In this document: one piece after another, positions 45,470 through 54,516 of the stretch
How positions within the stretch are numbered: the first letter of the stretch is position 1
How the letters are laid out: each line of letters opens with the position of its first letter
Notes under the pieces: generated by a model
What the model saw: only the letters and a program-made list of their open reading frames with translations
Databases searched by the model: none
What the model was told of the DNA's origin: nothing
Origin: Nitrospirota bacterium
GTDB lineage: Bacteria > Nitrospirota > Nitrospiria > Nitrospirales > Nitrospiraceae
Direction of reading: 5' to 3'
Length of the DNA stretch: 64,000 nt
NCBI GenBank assembly: GCA_016219645.1
Contig: JACRLR010000040.1
Location: forward strand, 248,001 to 312,000
Made by a program: the position numbers and the translations under genes

Positions 45470-47098
45470 ATGAACTCCATCCTTTACATTTTTCTCCCTT
45501 GCAAGAAGGTCTATCCCATCGGTGTGACCTATCTCGCTGATTTTATTCATCGGCGGAAGCCGGATGTGCGGCAACGGATCCTCGATCTCTCTCTCTTTCC
45601 CGACGACCAACGGAGTAGCGCAGTCCGCGATGCGGCCACCGAGTTCAAGCCGGACCTCGTCTGTTTCTCCTGGCGCGACATTCAGATCTTTTCGCCGCAC
45701 GAGGGAGATTCCTCGCTGGAACATGCGTTTAATTTCTACTTTGCCAGCAATCCGCTCAAGCGAGTCGTGGCTTCGTTTGCGGGGCTACAACAGCTCTATC
45801 GGTACTACAGTCATATTAGGGCGGCCCTCTCCTACCCCTGGTTGATCGCCAAGGAATTCCCCAAAGCTCAGATCATGATCGGAGGGGGTGCGTTTACTGC
45901 CTTTGCCGATCAGCTGATCGAGAAACTCCCCGAAGGCACCATCGGGATTCTCGGGGAAGGCGAAGATGCCATACTCAAGGTCATTGAGGGCCAATCGCTG
46001 GAGAAGGAGCGCTACATTATCCGGGAGGGGAAGACCATTCGAAAGGGGCAGCAGGGGTCGCCGGCCCTACTCGATGCGCTCACAGTCGATTTGCCATACT
46101 TGACGTCAATCTTCCCGCAACATCGCGAATACCTTGGTGAATCCATTGGGGTTCAGTCAAAGCGAGGTTGTCCCTACGACTGTGCGTTCTGTCTCTACCC
46201 CTACATTGAAGGAAAGAGGGTCCGCTATCGACCACCTTCAATGGTCGTCAAGGATATCTCTCAGCACTACCATCAATGGGGTGCCAGGCGATTCTGGTTC
46301 ACGGATGCTCAGTTTATTACAGGGAAAGAAGCCTATCCCCAGTGTATCGAGATCCTAGAACGGATTCTGGCGGAAAAGCTTGAGATCGAGTGGTCTGGTT
46401 ATATCAGGACATCACTCATCACCCCGGAGTTGGCTAAGCTCATGGTCCGGTCCGGAGTGGGTGACCTTGAGGTCGCCATTACATCCGGCTCGCAAGTGGT
46501 GCTGAACGACCTCCACATGGGATTCAAACTGGAGCGGCTGTACGATGGCTGTCGCTATCTGGCAGAAGCGGGATTCAAAGGAAAGGTCATCCTCAATTAC
46601 TCGTTGAACAGTCCAAAAGAAACGGAGGAGTCACTGCTCCAAAGCGTGGAATCCTACAAGGTGGTCGCTTCGATCCTGGGTGAGGAGCGTGTCTTCCCAC
46701 TCATGTTCTTTTTAGGAATTCAGCCGAATACCGACTTGGAACAACGGCTGTTGGAGGAGGGGTATCTTTCGGCCGGTTATAACCCTCTCATGCTGACTCC
46801 CACGAGCATCAGAAAGCTCCTCTACAACCCGGCGCCGTTGAACTCGTTCATTGCCAAGGCCTGCCTCAGGGCCTGGGAACGGAAGGAAGGAAGCAGGGAC
46901 CCACGGAAGTGGACTGGATCCCTCTCTCAATCCTCAAGCGGGTCGGGACCCTATGCTGACAAGAGTTTGATCAAAGGGATTGAAGGGAACTCCGGACGCG
47001 ATGCCCTTCTGTCTCTCGAGGAAATCCTCCGCTCCCGACCCTCATTTCGATCCGAAAAGAATTCGGGCGAAAAGTCCGTCATAACCCCGGCATCCTAG
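45470..47098 (+). CDS. Radical SAM protein with N-terminal B12-binding-like domain
   Basis: 542 residues. N-terminal Rossmann-like domain (VYPIGVTYLADFIHRRKPDV, DLVCFSWRD, MIGGGAFTAF) resembles the cobalamin-binding domain of B12-radical SAM enzymes but lacks a DxHxxG motif. The radical SAM centre is GCPYDCAFC with C234, C238, C241 (CxxxCxxC), followed by a TIM-barrel segment (FWFTDAQFI, VAITSGSQVVLNDL). The last ~70 residues are low complexity (SQSSSGSGPYADKS). Methylation or another radical reaction on an unknown substrate. I cannot assign a named subfamily. Confidence 0.75.
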   Translation: MNSILYIFLPCKKVYPIGVTYLADFIHRRKPDVRQRILDLSLFPDDQRSSAVRDAATEFKPDLVCFSWRDIQIFSPHEGDSSLEHAFNFYFASNPLKRVVASFAGLQQLYRYYSHIRAALSYPWLIAKEFPKAQIMIGGGAFTAFADQLIEKLPEGTIGILGEGEDAILKVIEGQSLEKERYIIREGKTIRKGQQGSPALLDALTVDLPYLTSIFPQHREYLGESIGVQSKRGCPYDCAFCLYPYIEGKRVRYRPPSMVVKDISQHYHQWGARRFWFTDAQFITGKEAYPQCIEILERILAEKLEIEWSGYIRTSLITPELAKLMVRSGVGDLEVAITSGSQVVLNDLHMGFKLERLYDGCRYLAEAGFKGKVILNYSLNSPKETEESLLQSVESYKVVASILGEERVFPLMFFLGIQPNTDLEQRLLEEGYLSAGYNPLMLTPTSIRKLLYNPAPLNSFIAKACLRAWERKEGSRDPRKWTGSLSQSSSGSGPYADKSLIKGIEGNSGRDALLSLEEILRSRPSFRSEKNSGEKSVITPAS

Positions 47099-47255
47099 AT
47101 ATTGCCCCAGCGCCCTCGTTGACGCCTTGCTTTCGAATTCAGAGCGGTGCTAGCATGAGCGTTCTTTACGCTGGGGAAGTACGTCAACCGTTTGGAAATT
47201 TTGATAATTACTCTCGTTCGCCCTGGCCTGGAGGGCATCTGGAGGAGATCTTTCG

Positions 47256-49361
47256 ATGTATAAGACGATCTATGTCCCGGTCGATAATTCCGACCATTCC
47301 AATACTGCCGTCGATGTCGGAGTGCATTTCGCGAAGGCCTTCGGCTCGAAGATTGTGGGGAGCCACGTCTATGCAGCCAAAATGCATGACAAGCGCTTCA
47401 AGCAGATGGAAGCGGGCTTGCCGGAAGAATACCACGATGAAAAAGAACTCGACCGACAGCGCCAGATTCACGATTCGTTGATTACCCGAGGCCTCCAAAT
47501 CATCACTGATTCCTATCTCGACTACGTTGATAAGAAATGCGCGGAAAACAACCTGCCGATTGAGCGTCGCTCGCTCGAAGGCCGGAACTGGAAGGTGTTG
47601 GCTGAAGATATCAACACCAATGCCTACGACCTGGTCATCATGGGTGCCTTGGGTGTCGGCGCGGTGAAGGACAGCGTCATCGGCAGTAACACCGAGCGAG
47701 TGCTTCGGCGGGTGCGGAATTCTGACATGCTGATTATTAAACAAACCCAGCCCATGACCGGTGGGAAAATCGTGGTAGCGGTGGACGGCAGCCCCTATTC
47801 CTTCGGTGGACTCATGACGGGCCTGGCACTGGGAAAGGCCTTCAACATGCCGGTCGAGGCCATCTCGGCCTTCGATCCCTATTTCCACTATGCCGCCTTT
47901 CATAGTATTTCAGGTGTGCTCAACGAAGAGGCCGGTAAGGTTTTCCGCTTCAAAGAGCAGGAAAAGCTACACGAGGAAATCATCGACAGCGGCCTCGCGA
48001 AGATCTACCAATCGCACCTCGACATCTGCCGCGAGATCGCTCAGGCCGAACAAACCGACGTGAAGACCACTCTGTTGGATGGCAAGGCGTTCGAAAAGAT
48101 CATTCAATATGTTCGTAAGGATATCCCGGCGCTCCTGATCGTCGGACGGATCGGCGTACACAGCGACGAGGATATGGACATCGGCAGCAACACCGAAAAT
48201 CTGTTGCGGTCCGCGCCCTGCAATATCCTGGTGTCGAACAGGAAATATGTCCCACCGATCGATACGCTGGCGGAATACACCATCGCCTGGACGGAAGAAG
48301 CCCTCCGTCGAATGGAAAAGATCCCGATGTTTGCCAGAGGGGTGGCCAAGACAGCCATCCATCGCTATGCCATCGAGAAGGGCCACACCATCATCAGCAA
48401 CACGGTGGTGGATACGGCCATTGGACATATCCTGCCCAAGGGGGCGATGGACGCCATGCGCGCCCTTGGTGGAAACCTGGATGCCGCTGGTATCGACCGC
48501 AACAAGATGCAGGCTGACGAGTCCGTTGTGAAGGATCTTATGGGCTCCACGCTCAGCGGGATGATGACCGAGGTTGTTGAAGAAAAACCAGCGGTCAGTG
48601 CAAATACTCAAGCCTACTTGGATCGGATGACTCAGGATTATTTCATCTGCGACGGTTGCGGCTACATCGGCAAGGGCGAGACGCCCGTCAAGTGCCCCGT
48701 CTGTGCCGCCGGAGGTGATCGCTTCAAACTGGTTGATAAGTCTCTTTTCGAAGCGGCGGCGCACGTGGAAGGGGTCCTCGAAACCGATCTGGCCTACGAC
48801 GATGTCCCCATGCAATGGACAAAGGATGCCAAAGAAGGAATCCGTGCAGTTCCAGCAGGCTTCCAACGCCGGCGGGCCAAAGCCAAGATTGAGAAGACCG
48901 CCCGTAAACTCGGCATGACCACAATCACGTTGGAGTATGCGGCACCCATCATTCAGGAAGCGGCGTCAGAGGATTACACACCCATCTTTGCGAATAAGGG
49001 AACTGGGGCTTCGACCGAGGCACAGGCTTCGGTAGCTGCTGCGACGAACGGGGCCAATAGCGCAACGACTCCTCACGAGAACGGTCATGGAAACGGCCAC
49101 GCAGCAGAACCGGCTCCTGCCTCTCGCTATACTTGGACGCCGGAAGCAACAGTACGACTTGAACGGGCGCCGGAAGGGTTTATGCGCGACTGTACCCGTG
49201 CCCTCATCGAAAAACATGCCGATAAGATCGGCGTCATGGTGATTACGGCCGAAGTCGCTCACGAGGGTATCGAGCAGGCCAAGGATTATATGGCAGAAGC
49301 CATGAAAACCGGCAATCTAAAGGACATGATTGCGAACCTGACCGGCAAAGCGAAATCGTAG
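47256..49361 (+). CDS. Tandem universal-stress protein fused to PCP-reductase-like domains
   Basis: 701 residues from ATG 47256 (GGAGGAG, 8-nt spacing). Two UspA-type domains (1-155: VIMGALGVGAVKDSVIGSNT, ERVLRRV; ~166-330: LLIVGRIGVHSDEDMDIGSN, TENLLR), which usually bind ATP. Then a protochlorophyllide-reductase 57-kDa-type helical domain (W345 onward, WTEEALRRMEKIPMFARGVA), a rubredoxin-like zinc/iron knuckle (C465, C468, C480, C483), and two more such helical domains (W521 and W627). The PCP-type repeats share W-x3-A-x2-(R/G)-x3-(P) and a final T-x-E. The mix is rare in my knowledge. Electron transfer or stress sensing is possible; no function is established. Confidence 0.75.
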   Translation: MYKTIYVPVDNSDHSNTAVDVGVHFAKAFGSKIVGSHVYAAKMHDKRFKQMEAGLPEEYHDEKELDRQRQIHDSLITRGLQIITDSYLDYVDKKCAENNLPIERRSLEGRNWKVLAEDINTNAYDLVIMGALGVGAVKDSVIGSNTERVLRRVRNSDMLIIKQTQPMTGGKIVVAVDGSPYSFGGLMTGLALGKAFNMPVEAISAFDPYFHYAAFHSISGVLNEEAGKVFRFKEQEKLHEEIIDSGLAKIYQSHLDICREIAQAEQTDVKTTLLDGKAFEKIIQYVRKDIPALLIVGRIGVHSDEDMDIGSNTENLLRSAPCNILVSNRKYVPPIDTLAEYTIAWTEEALRRMEKIPMFARGVAKTAIHRYAIEKGHTIISNTVVDTAIGHILPKGAMDAMRALGGNLDAAGIDRNKMQADESVVKDLMGSTLSGMMTEVVEEKPAVSANTQAYLDRMTQDYFICDGCGYIGKGETPVKCPVCAAGGDRFKLVDKSLFEAAAHVEGVLETDLAYDDVPMQWTKDAKEGIRAVPAGFQRRRAKAKIEKTARKLGMTTITLEYAAPIIQEAASEDYTPIFANKGTGASTEAQASVAAATNGANSATTPHENGHGNGHAAEPAPASRYTWTPEATVRLERAPEGFMRDCTRALIEKHADKIGVMVITAEVAHEGIEQAKDYMAEAMKTGNLKDMIANLTGKAKS

Positions 49362-49369
49362 CTTTGCAA

Positions 49370-49465
49370 TTTTGAATGATGAATGTGGAATGTGGAATTG
49401 ACCGGACAGCGAATTCCCCCGCATCACATATTCGCCATTCCTAATTTAGAATTACACATTTTCTC
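49370..49465. repeat. GAATGTGGAATG word hairpin
   Basis: Left arm GAATGATGAATGTGGAATGT, right arm CATATTCGCCATTCCTAATT then AGAATTACACATT. Lies between the stress protein and the radical SAM gene. Confidence 0.6.
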
Positions 49466-49471
49466 TAGACT

Positions 49472-50857
49472 ATGGGTAAATCGCTTCCGATCTTCAACGG
49501 CCCCTTGCTCGGCGGAGTGATCGGGGCGTTTCAACAGCAGGTCACGCAGTTCCTCACGCCCGCCCCTCAAGGCGAAGGGCCCTCTGACGGCCGAACCGTC
49601 GATGACTTCAAGCCTTACCTCATCGCACTGAACCTCACGAAACGCTGTAATCTCAAATGTGACCATTGCTATCTGGACGCGACGACGAAGTCGGCCGGCG
49701 GAACCGATGAGCTCTCCACCGAAGAATGCTACAGACTCATCGATCAGATTGCCGAGGTCAACAGGGGCTGTCTCCTTGTGATCACAGGCGGTGAACCGCT
49801 TGTCCGTCCCGATATTCTTGATATCGCACGCCACGCTGTGAAGCTCGGCTTCATGGTGGTGTTTGGGACAAACGGGATGCTGATTAATGACCACATGGCC
49901 CGAACGCTTGTGGATATCGGCGTGATGGGCATGGGCATCAGTATCGATTCGCTCGATCCCCAGAAACACAATCGCTTCCGCGGTGTGCCTGGTGCATGGG
50001 AAGCCGCACTTGCCGGTATCGAGGCCTGTAAGCGGAACGGGTTGGCCTTTCAAGTACATTTCAGCGCGCAGCCCATGAATTATCAGGAACTACCCGCAGT
50101 GATCGATTGGGCGCACCAGCTTGGCGCCAAGGTTCTCAATGTGTTCTTTATGGTCTGCACCGGTCGCGGGGAAGAATTGACGGATATCACCCCGGCCCAG
50201 TATGAAGAGGTGCTCGGCTATCTGGTGAATTGCCAGGATAGTTACAAGGGTATGCTTATCCGGGCCCGTTGCGCGCCGCACTTCAAACGGCTCGCGTATG
50301 AGAAAGATCCAAACTCCCCTATTACCAAAGCGACTGGGTATATGGGCGGCGGCTGCCTCGCCGGCACCAACTACGCGCGTGTGACTCCCAATGGCGAGCT
50401 GACCCCTTGCCCCTATATGCCGCTGTCCGCCGGGAACATCCGTGAGCACAGCTTCGTCGATCTATGGGAAAAGTCCGACGTCTTCAATTCCTTCCGCTAC
50501 CCGCAACTAAAAGGGAAATGCGGTGATTGCGAGTATACGGACATCTGTGGAGGCTGCCGCGCACGTCCCTACGTGGATCACGGCGACTGGCTGGATGAAG
50601 ATCAATGGTGCCTCTACACCCCGAAGGGTGGCGAGAGGATCAAGATCGCTTTTAATACACCGGAAGACAGCCCTGTGGCTTGGGATGAAGACTCAGAAAC
50701 ACGACTCAACCGGATTCCCTATTTCTTGCGCGCCATGGTCAAGAAAGGGGTCGAAAAACACGCCCGCGAGAACAACATCCCCTTGATCACCATTGAGTTG
50801 ATGGAAGAGCTCCGCAAGAAACGATTCGGCAACGACGCGCCAATGTTCAGACCCTAA
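49472..50857 (+). CDS. Radical SAM/SPASM protein (NirJ/AhbC/AhbD-like) with C-terminal PCP-reductase-like domain
   Basis: 461 residues. Radical SAM site CNLKCDHC at C59, C63, C66, then LLVITGGEPLVRPDI; a SPASM-type C-terminal cluster region (GGGCLAGTNYARVTPNGELT, then CGDCEYTDICGGCRARPY). The radical part resembles the haem d1/alternative haem biosynthesis enzymes NirJ and AhbC/D. From ~408 a domain like those in the upstream gene follows: WDEDSETRLNRIPYFLRAMV, then ARENNIPLITIELMEEL. It is 110 bp after that gene, so the two may function together. Substrate unproven. Confidence 0.8.
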   Translation: MGKSLPIFNGPLLGGVIGAFQQQVTQFLTPAPQGEGPSDGRTVDDFKPYLIALNLTKRCNLKCDHCYLDATTKSAGGTDELSTEECYRLIDQIAEVNRGCLLVITGGEPLVRPDILDIARHAVKLGFMVVFGTNGMLINDHMARTLVDIGVMGMGISIDSLDPQKHNRFRGVPGAWEAALAGIEACKRNGLAFQVHFSAQPMNYQELPAVIDWAHQLGAKVLNVFFMVCTGRGEELTDITPAQYEEVLGYLVNCQDSYKGMLIRARCAPHFKRLAYEKDPNSPITKATGYMGGGCLAGTNYARVTPNGELTPCPYMPLSAGNIREHSFVDLWEKSDVFNSFRYPQLKGKCGDCEYTDICGGCRARPYVDHGDWLDEDQWCLYTPKGGERIKIAFNTPEDSPVAWDEDSETRLNRIPYFLRAMVKKGVEKHARENNIPLITIELMEELRKKRFGNDAPMFRP

Positions 50858-50861
50858 TATG

Positions 50862-50947
50862 GTTCATGGTAAATGGCTGATGGTCAATGAATTACTCGGG
50901 CATGGACCAGAGGTATTGTCACCATTAACCATCAACCATTAACCATC
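50862..50947. repeat. TGGTAAATGG / CCATTAACCA word hairpin
   Basis: Left arm GGTTCATGGTAAATGGCTGA, right arm CCATTAACCATCAACCATTA. Same family as 16825-16955. Confidence 0.7.
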
Positions 50948-50952
50948 TCTTC

Positions 50953-51465
50953 ATGGAATCCCTTCGAAGCCCCGGCACTGACTTCTATACGCTGATCCCG
51001 ATCGTCAATCATTGGCTTCACCTGGTGTCGGCGGTCATCTGGATCGGGGGAATTGCCTTCCTGGTCATGGCCGTGACCCCCGGTCTGAAGAAGGCGGTTG
51101 CGAAGGAACAGATCAAGCCGATCACCGATGCGTTCTATCAACATTACAAGAAAGTCGCGGGAATCCTGCTCGTTGTCCTGCTGTTTACCGGTGGCATCAA
51201 TCTCCACTACGTCAATCAGCTCATCACCTTGCAAACGGGGAGTGGGGTTCAGCACCATGCACAATACCTGACCGTCTTCTTTATCAAGTTGTTTCTCGTT
51301 CTCTGTCTCCTCACCCTTTTTCTCTACACTGTGGTCTTCAAGTCCGATGACGTAGAAGAAGGTGAAGAAGAATCCTACGAAGCGATCCCCTTCCAACGAG
51401 CCGCGCTCTGGATCGGGCTCCTCATCATCCTTTGTGCCTCCGCGATGAAACATCTCCATCAGTAG
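50953..51465 (+). CDS. CopD-like integral membrane protein
   Basis: 170 residues with four hydrophobic segments. First block IVNHWLHLVSAVIWIGGIAF matches the CopD/DUF2269-type helix with an HxxxxxxWxGG pattern; two further histidines sit in GINLHYVN and MKHLHQ at the end. CopD proteins are linked to copper uptake; related HemJ-type proteins act on protoporphyrinogen. The radical SAM (haem-like) neighbour makes a haem role conceivable, but this is inference. Confidence 0.65.
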   Translation: MESLRSPGTDFYTLIPIVNHWLHLVSAVIWIGGIAFLVMAVTPGLKKAVAKEQIKPITDAFYQHYKKVAGILLVVLLFTGGINLHYVNQLITLQTGSGVQHHAQYLTVFFIKLFLVLCLLTLFLYTVVFKSDDVEEGEEESYEAIPFQRAALWIGLLIILCASAMKHLHQ

Positions 51466-51710
51466 ATCGTGCCAGATTCCTGGCGTTCCCAGCGGCCACT
51501 CAACGCATTTCCCCGTCCTGTATCTCCTAGGATTAGGAGCGTACCGAATAAGATACGCTCAGTCTTACAGTTCCCTCTTTGAAGCTTGCTGGCGAAACCG
51601 CGTCCACTCAACGACTTACAGTATGGATCCGCAATGCTATTACTCAGAATATTCTGGTACGGGGGTTGCTGTACTGCCGTAGCCGGAAGATGCTTGGCGA
51701 AGCGAAACGC
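51466..51710. other. Intergenic stretch with no recognised gene
   Basis: First part of a 468-bp gap between the CopD-like and RHH genes. A minus-strand open frame covers most of the gap but has no homology I can recognise and no ribosome site. ATACGCTCAGTC and GGAGCGTACC lie here without a clear role. Confidence 0.4.
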
Positions 51711-51794
51711 CGGTGGGGCCCCATCCGACAGGTAATGGCCTGTCACGCAGATGGGACTACCTCTGGATTGTGCCCATCCGGAGCCCTCCCACCG
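51711..51794 (+). ncRNA. Candidate structured RNA (three-way junction)
   Basis: Stem 1: CGGTGGG (51711-51717) with CCCACCG (51788-51794). Inside it stem 2: GACAGG-TAATGG-CCTGTC (51727-51744), and stem 3: GATGGG (51750-51755) with CCCATC (51773-51778). All are perfect pairings and nest as a three-way junction 140 bp before the RHH gene. I do not match it to a known riboswitch consensus. A plus-strand 5' leader is the natural reading. Confidence 0.4.
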
Positions 51795-51933
51795 CCATAA
51801 GCTTCTGCCATCGGGGCCGCACCCTGTCTCTTCTACAGCGGCGCGGCCCTCCATCAGGGAGGGGGAGCTAACCATCGAGATCAACCAGAGTCCATGAGCT
51901 GGTTTCTTCCAACGCAACCAGGAGAGGTGCACA

Positions 51934-52347
51934 ATGTCACTGAGAGATCAGGCCACTCCCAGTCATTCGATTCGTAAAGAATGCCGTGATGTTGCTAGTC
52001 CGACTTCCAGGCCGAGCAAGGTAGGACGACAACAACCTCGGGTCCGGTTAACAGTGAGTCTTCCCAGTGATCTCGTCGATCGTCTGCGCGATGCAGTGTA
52101 TTGGAGTCCCAGTTTAACGCTTGCCTGGCTGATCGCTCGGTCCTTACGGATTTCTCTGACCGAGATGGAATCCTTCCGTCAGGGTCCCTTCCCAAAACGA
52201 ACGAACGCGCTTCGCGCGGGGAGGCCTCGATTGCTTGGCCAGACAATGAATCTGTCCGATCGTGCCAGATTCACCGGTAGCGGAAGTGCCTGGCCGGCCG
52301 AGGGGATCACTCGGTCCACCCTTGTCTCCCAACCACCTATTGCGTGA
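51934..52347 (+). CDS. Small ribbon-helix-helix-like protein
   Basis: 137 residues; ATG preceded by AGGAGAGG with 6-nt spacing, a strong ribosome site. Residues ~36-77 (RVRLTVSLPSDLVDRLRDAV, then YWSPSLTLAWLIARSL) fit a short beta strand plus two helices of the RHH DNA-binding fold, as in CopG/omega-type repressors. The remainder is basic and unstructured. No partner toxin gene follows on this strand. The leader may hold a structured RNA. Function unknown. Confidence 0.6.
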   Translation: MSLRDQATPSHSIRKECRDVASPTSRPSKVGRQQPRVRLTVSLPSDLVDRLRDAVYWSPSLTLAWLIARSLRISLTEMESFRQGPFPKRTNALRAGRPRLLGQTMNLSDRARFTGSGSAWPAEGITRSTLVSQPPIA

Positions 52348-52402
52348 CGGCACAGGAAAGGAACCACGTTTCAACGATGAATGGAGCTCCGAGCGAGAAA
52401 GG

Positions 52403-53305
52403 CTAGGGGGTGATAGGGGGCTTTGTCAGGGCTCTCAATGCCGTCGAGACTTCTCTGAATGAATGGGCGAGCTTGTCGAGTTGTGAACCCTTTGACATCA
52501 CTTCGCCTGCGAGAGTTTTGAGTTGACTATCGTAGTTTCCGACCTCCGAGGCAACCTCGGAAACCTTCGCGAGGGTCTCTTTGCAAGCAGTCAGTTCCCT
52601 CCGCAATTGCTGAGAGTTGGTTTGGAGGGATTTGATCTCTTCCATGGCTACTTGCGCCTGTTGTGTCAGTCGACTGACATAGGCTTCTCGGTCGCGCATG
52701 TCGGACTCCAAATTGGCCCGCTTCTCTTCGCTCTCACGTCGACGCTCCTCCAGATTACTGATGGTCTGAACCCACAGAGCGGTATCTCCGCCGAGCGTTG
52801 GCGCATCAGCCAACGGTTGCCCGCGGTCTAATGCCTTTATCGCGGGCTGGAGCCATTCAATGAAGGCCATCACCTCGCCCAGCTTGAGGTCGGTCGTTGT
52901 CGCGGGGTTTGGCGAGGGCGCGCTTTCGCGATTCGAAGAGGCCTGTGCCGGCTGCGGTCCTGAGGACGGGGTCGCCTTTTTCTGTTGGCCGTTCCTCGGC
53001 TGTGTCCACCGATGATACTCGAGCAGAGCTGCAATACAATGACGGCACATCGGCTCTTCGGGCAGCGCGCAGCTGCATTTTGACACCAGATGTCCTTCCT
53101 TGAGTCGGATCGTCTGCTCGTAGAGGCCGGAATTCCCGATGACAGCGGAGGAAATCTGGGCGTCATCAGCCTCGACGATCCGAACGCGATTTTCTGAGAG
53201 GTACTGATTGCCGATGTGAAAGGCATTACGATCAACCACCGCCTGGATCATCGGAGGATCGAGGAGGCTTAACCGCTCAGCGGAGCAGGGGATCTTATTT
53301 CTCAT
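52403..53305 (-). CDS. SWIM zinc-finger and coiled-coil protein
   Basis: 300 residues from ATG 53305 (frame opens to 53455; the ribosome site is weak either way). N-terminal ~100 residues contain VSKCSCALPEEPMCRHCIAA, a CxC...CxHC SWIM zinc-finger, typical of DNA- or protein-binding modules. After a Pro/Ser/Gln-rich linker (~110-150), residues ~175-290 form a long coiled coil with regular heptads (EERRRESEEKRANLESDMRD). Could be a structural or regulatory protein. Convergent with the RHH gene region; divergent features none. Confidence 0.65.
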   Translation of the reverse strand: MRNKIPCSAERLSLLDPPMIQAVVDRNAFHIGNQYLSENRVRIVEADDAQISSAVIGNSGLYEQTIRLKEGHLVSKCSCALPEEPMCRHCIAALLEYHRWTQPRNGQQKKATPSSGPQPAQASSNRESAPSPNPATTTDLKLGEVMAFIEWLQPAIKALDRGQPLADAPTLGGDTALWVQTISNLEERRRESEEKRANLESDMRDREAYVSRLTQQAQVAMEEIKSLQTNSQQLRRELTACKETLAKVSEVASEVGNYDSQLKTLAGEVMSKGSQLDKLAHSFREVSTALRALTKPPITP

Positions 53306-53409
53306 GCGCTGCGTTCCCAATCGCAAATGACTCCATCGAGTATTGCAGGGCAGTCTGAAACAGACCCGTGAGACTGTCAAGGATTCATAGGTTTTCAGCC
53401 GTGGTTGAT

Positions 53410-54432
53410 TCAGCATCGGCGTGGCGGTCCCTTCGCGCTGACTGGCGTCAGCCACAGATAGTCTGCAATCTTCTCTCGGGTCATATCTTTGAACTCCTCG
53501 ATGCGTCCCGCATCGAACGATGTCATGAAGATGCTGACTTGTCGGACCTGGCCACCCAGACGGCGGGCCACTCGCTTCGGAACCGGGAGGTTGTATTGAA
53601 TATGCCCGCCCCCCGTATAGCTGACCAGCGGCCCGGCCATTCTATCGCTCCCGGAGCGAATCTGGTTGAGGCGATGGACCAATGTCTTGGCCATCCCTTC
53701 ATCGCGAACCATGGATGCCTCGAACATGGTCTGATAGTGGCTGTCAGCTCCCCCACCATGACAGGCCTGTAGTTGCTCAAGAATACGTGCCCGATAGATG
53801 GGATCATCGGCGATGACTTCGTCCTTCATGCCCCATTGTTCCATCATAGGGTCAAGTCTTGCCTGAGCCAATCCGTTCTTGGCGACGATCCTCACCAACG
53901 GCTTTGGAGGATTCATGGCATCTACCGTCCAGTGGTATTCTCGTGCCAACCGGATCAGCGGTTCATAATCGTCGTATGAACCACCCCAGTTCTGGTGCCA
54001 CTTGACGGCTTGAAGGAATTCCTGGCGGGTCATCTCTGGATCGACAACATACTGATCCAATGCTGCCTGGCCGTCCCAACCGAACATTTCCATACCCAGG
54101 GCCGGCCTACGCCCTCCCTCCTTGAGCTTCTCCAGCACCGTGCTAGCCGCCTCTATATGGAACCGATTGTGATGTTCTTCGCCGAGATAAATGATGTCTT
54201 GTTGGAGCAACAACGCACTCCATTGGTCAAGAGAGACCGGCTGCCCTGTCGCGGTATCAATGATCTGCCATTCCTTGAACAGCGCATGACGCTCGTCTTG
54301 CGAGGCTCCAGAAACTTTTGCACCCTCTCCGGTCGTGCAGGCTACGGTGAACCACAACGCTGCGACGACCATCAACAGCCTATATACGACGAAGATGGCT
54401 TGTGGTGCCGGCAGCCTGGACCTGTTGATCAT
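53410..54432 (-). CDS. ChaN-like lipoprotein, haem-binding-protein family
   Basis: 340 residues. Lipoprotein signal ends at VVAALWFTVAC (Cys in T-V-A-C). The ChaN/DUF399 motifs follow: QQDIIYLGEEHHNRFHIEAA, ALGMEMFGWDGQAALDQYV, WHQNWGGSYDDYEPLIRLAR, and AGPLVSYTGGGHIQYNLPVP. In Campylobacter ChaN a pair of haems binds between two such proteins; the role in iron uptake is inferred. Ends 105 bp beyond the SWIM gene start; same strand. Confidence 0.85.
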   Translation of the reverse strand: MINRSRLPAPQAIFVVYRLLMVVAALWFTVACTTGEGAKVSGASQDERHALFKEWQIIDTATGQPVSLDQWSALLLQQDIIYLGEEHHNRFHIEAASTVLEKLKEGGRRPALGMEMFGWDGQAALDQYVVDPEMTRQEFLQAVKWHQNWGGSYDDYEPLIRLAREYHWTVDAMNPPKPLVRIVAKNGLAQARLDPMMEQWGMKDEVIADDPIYRARILEQLQACHGGGADSHYQTMFEASMVRDEGMAKTLVHRLNQIRSGSDRMAGPLVSYTGGGHIQYNLPVPKRVARRLGGQVRQVSIFMTSFDAGRIEEFKDMTREKIADYLWLTPVSAKGPPRRC

Positions 54433-54516
54433 AGCTCCTACCTAGCACAGGTTTCTGGGATTGGGCAAGACGCGATCCGAACCCTTGACCCGGATGAACC
54501 AGGCCGTTATGCTGCC

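Noticed and set aside
47967-48866. 299-codon open frame antisense to the universal-stress protein
   Set aside because: No domain or start signal; sense strand is strongly coding.
51711-51794. Known riboswitch class (c-di-GMP, cobalamin, TPP) for the structured leader
   Set aside because: The conserved loop sequences of these classes are not present; kept only as an unclassified structure.
51459-51932. 157-codon minus-strand open frame in the intergenic gap
   Set aside because: No recognisable domain, overlaps the candidate structured RNA, and no start signal.
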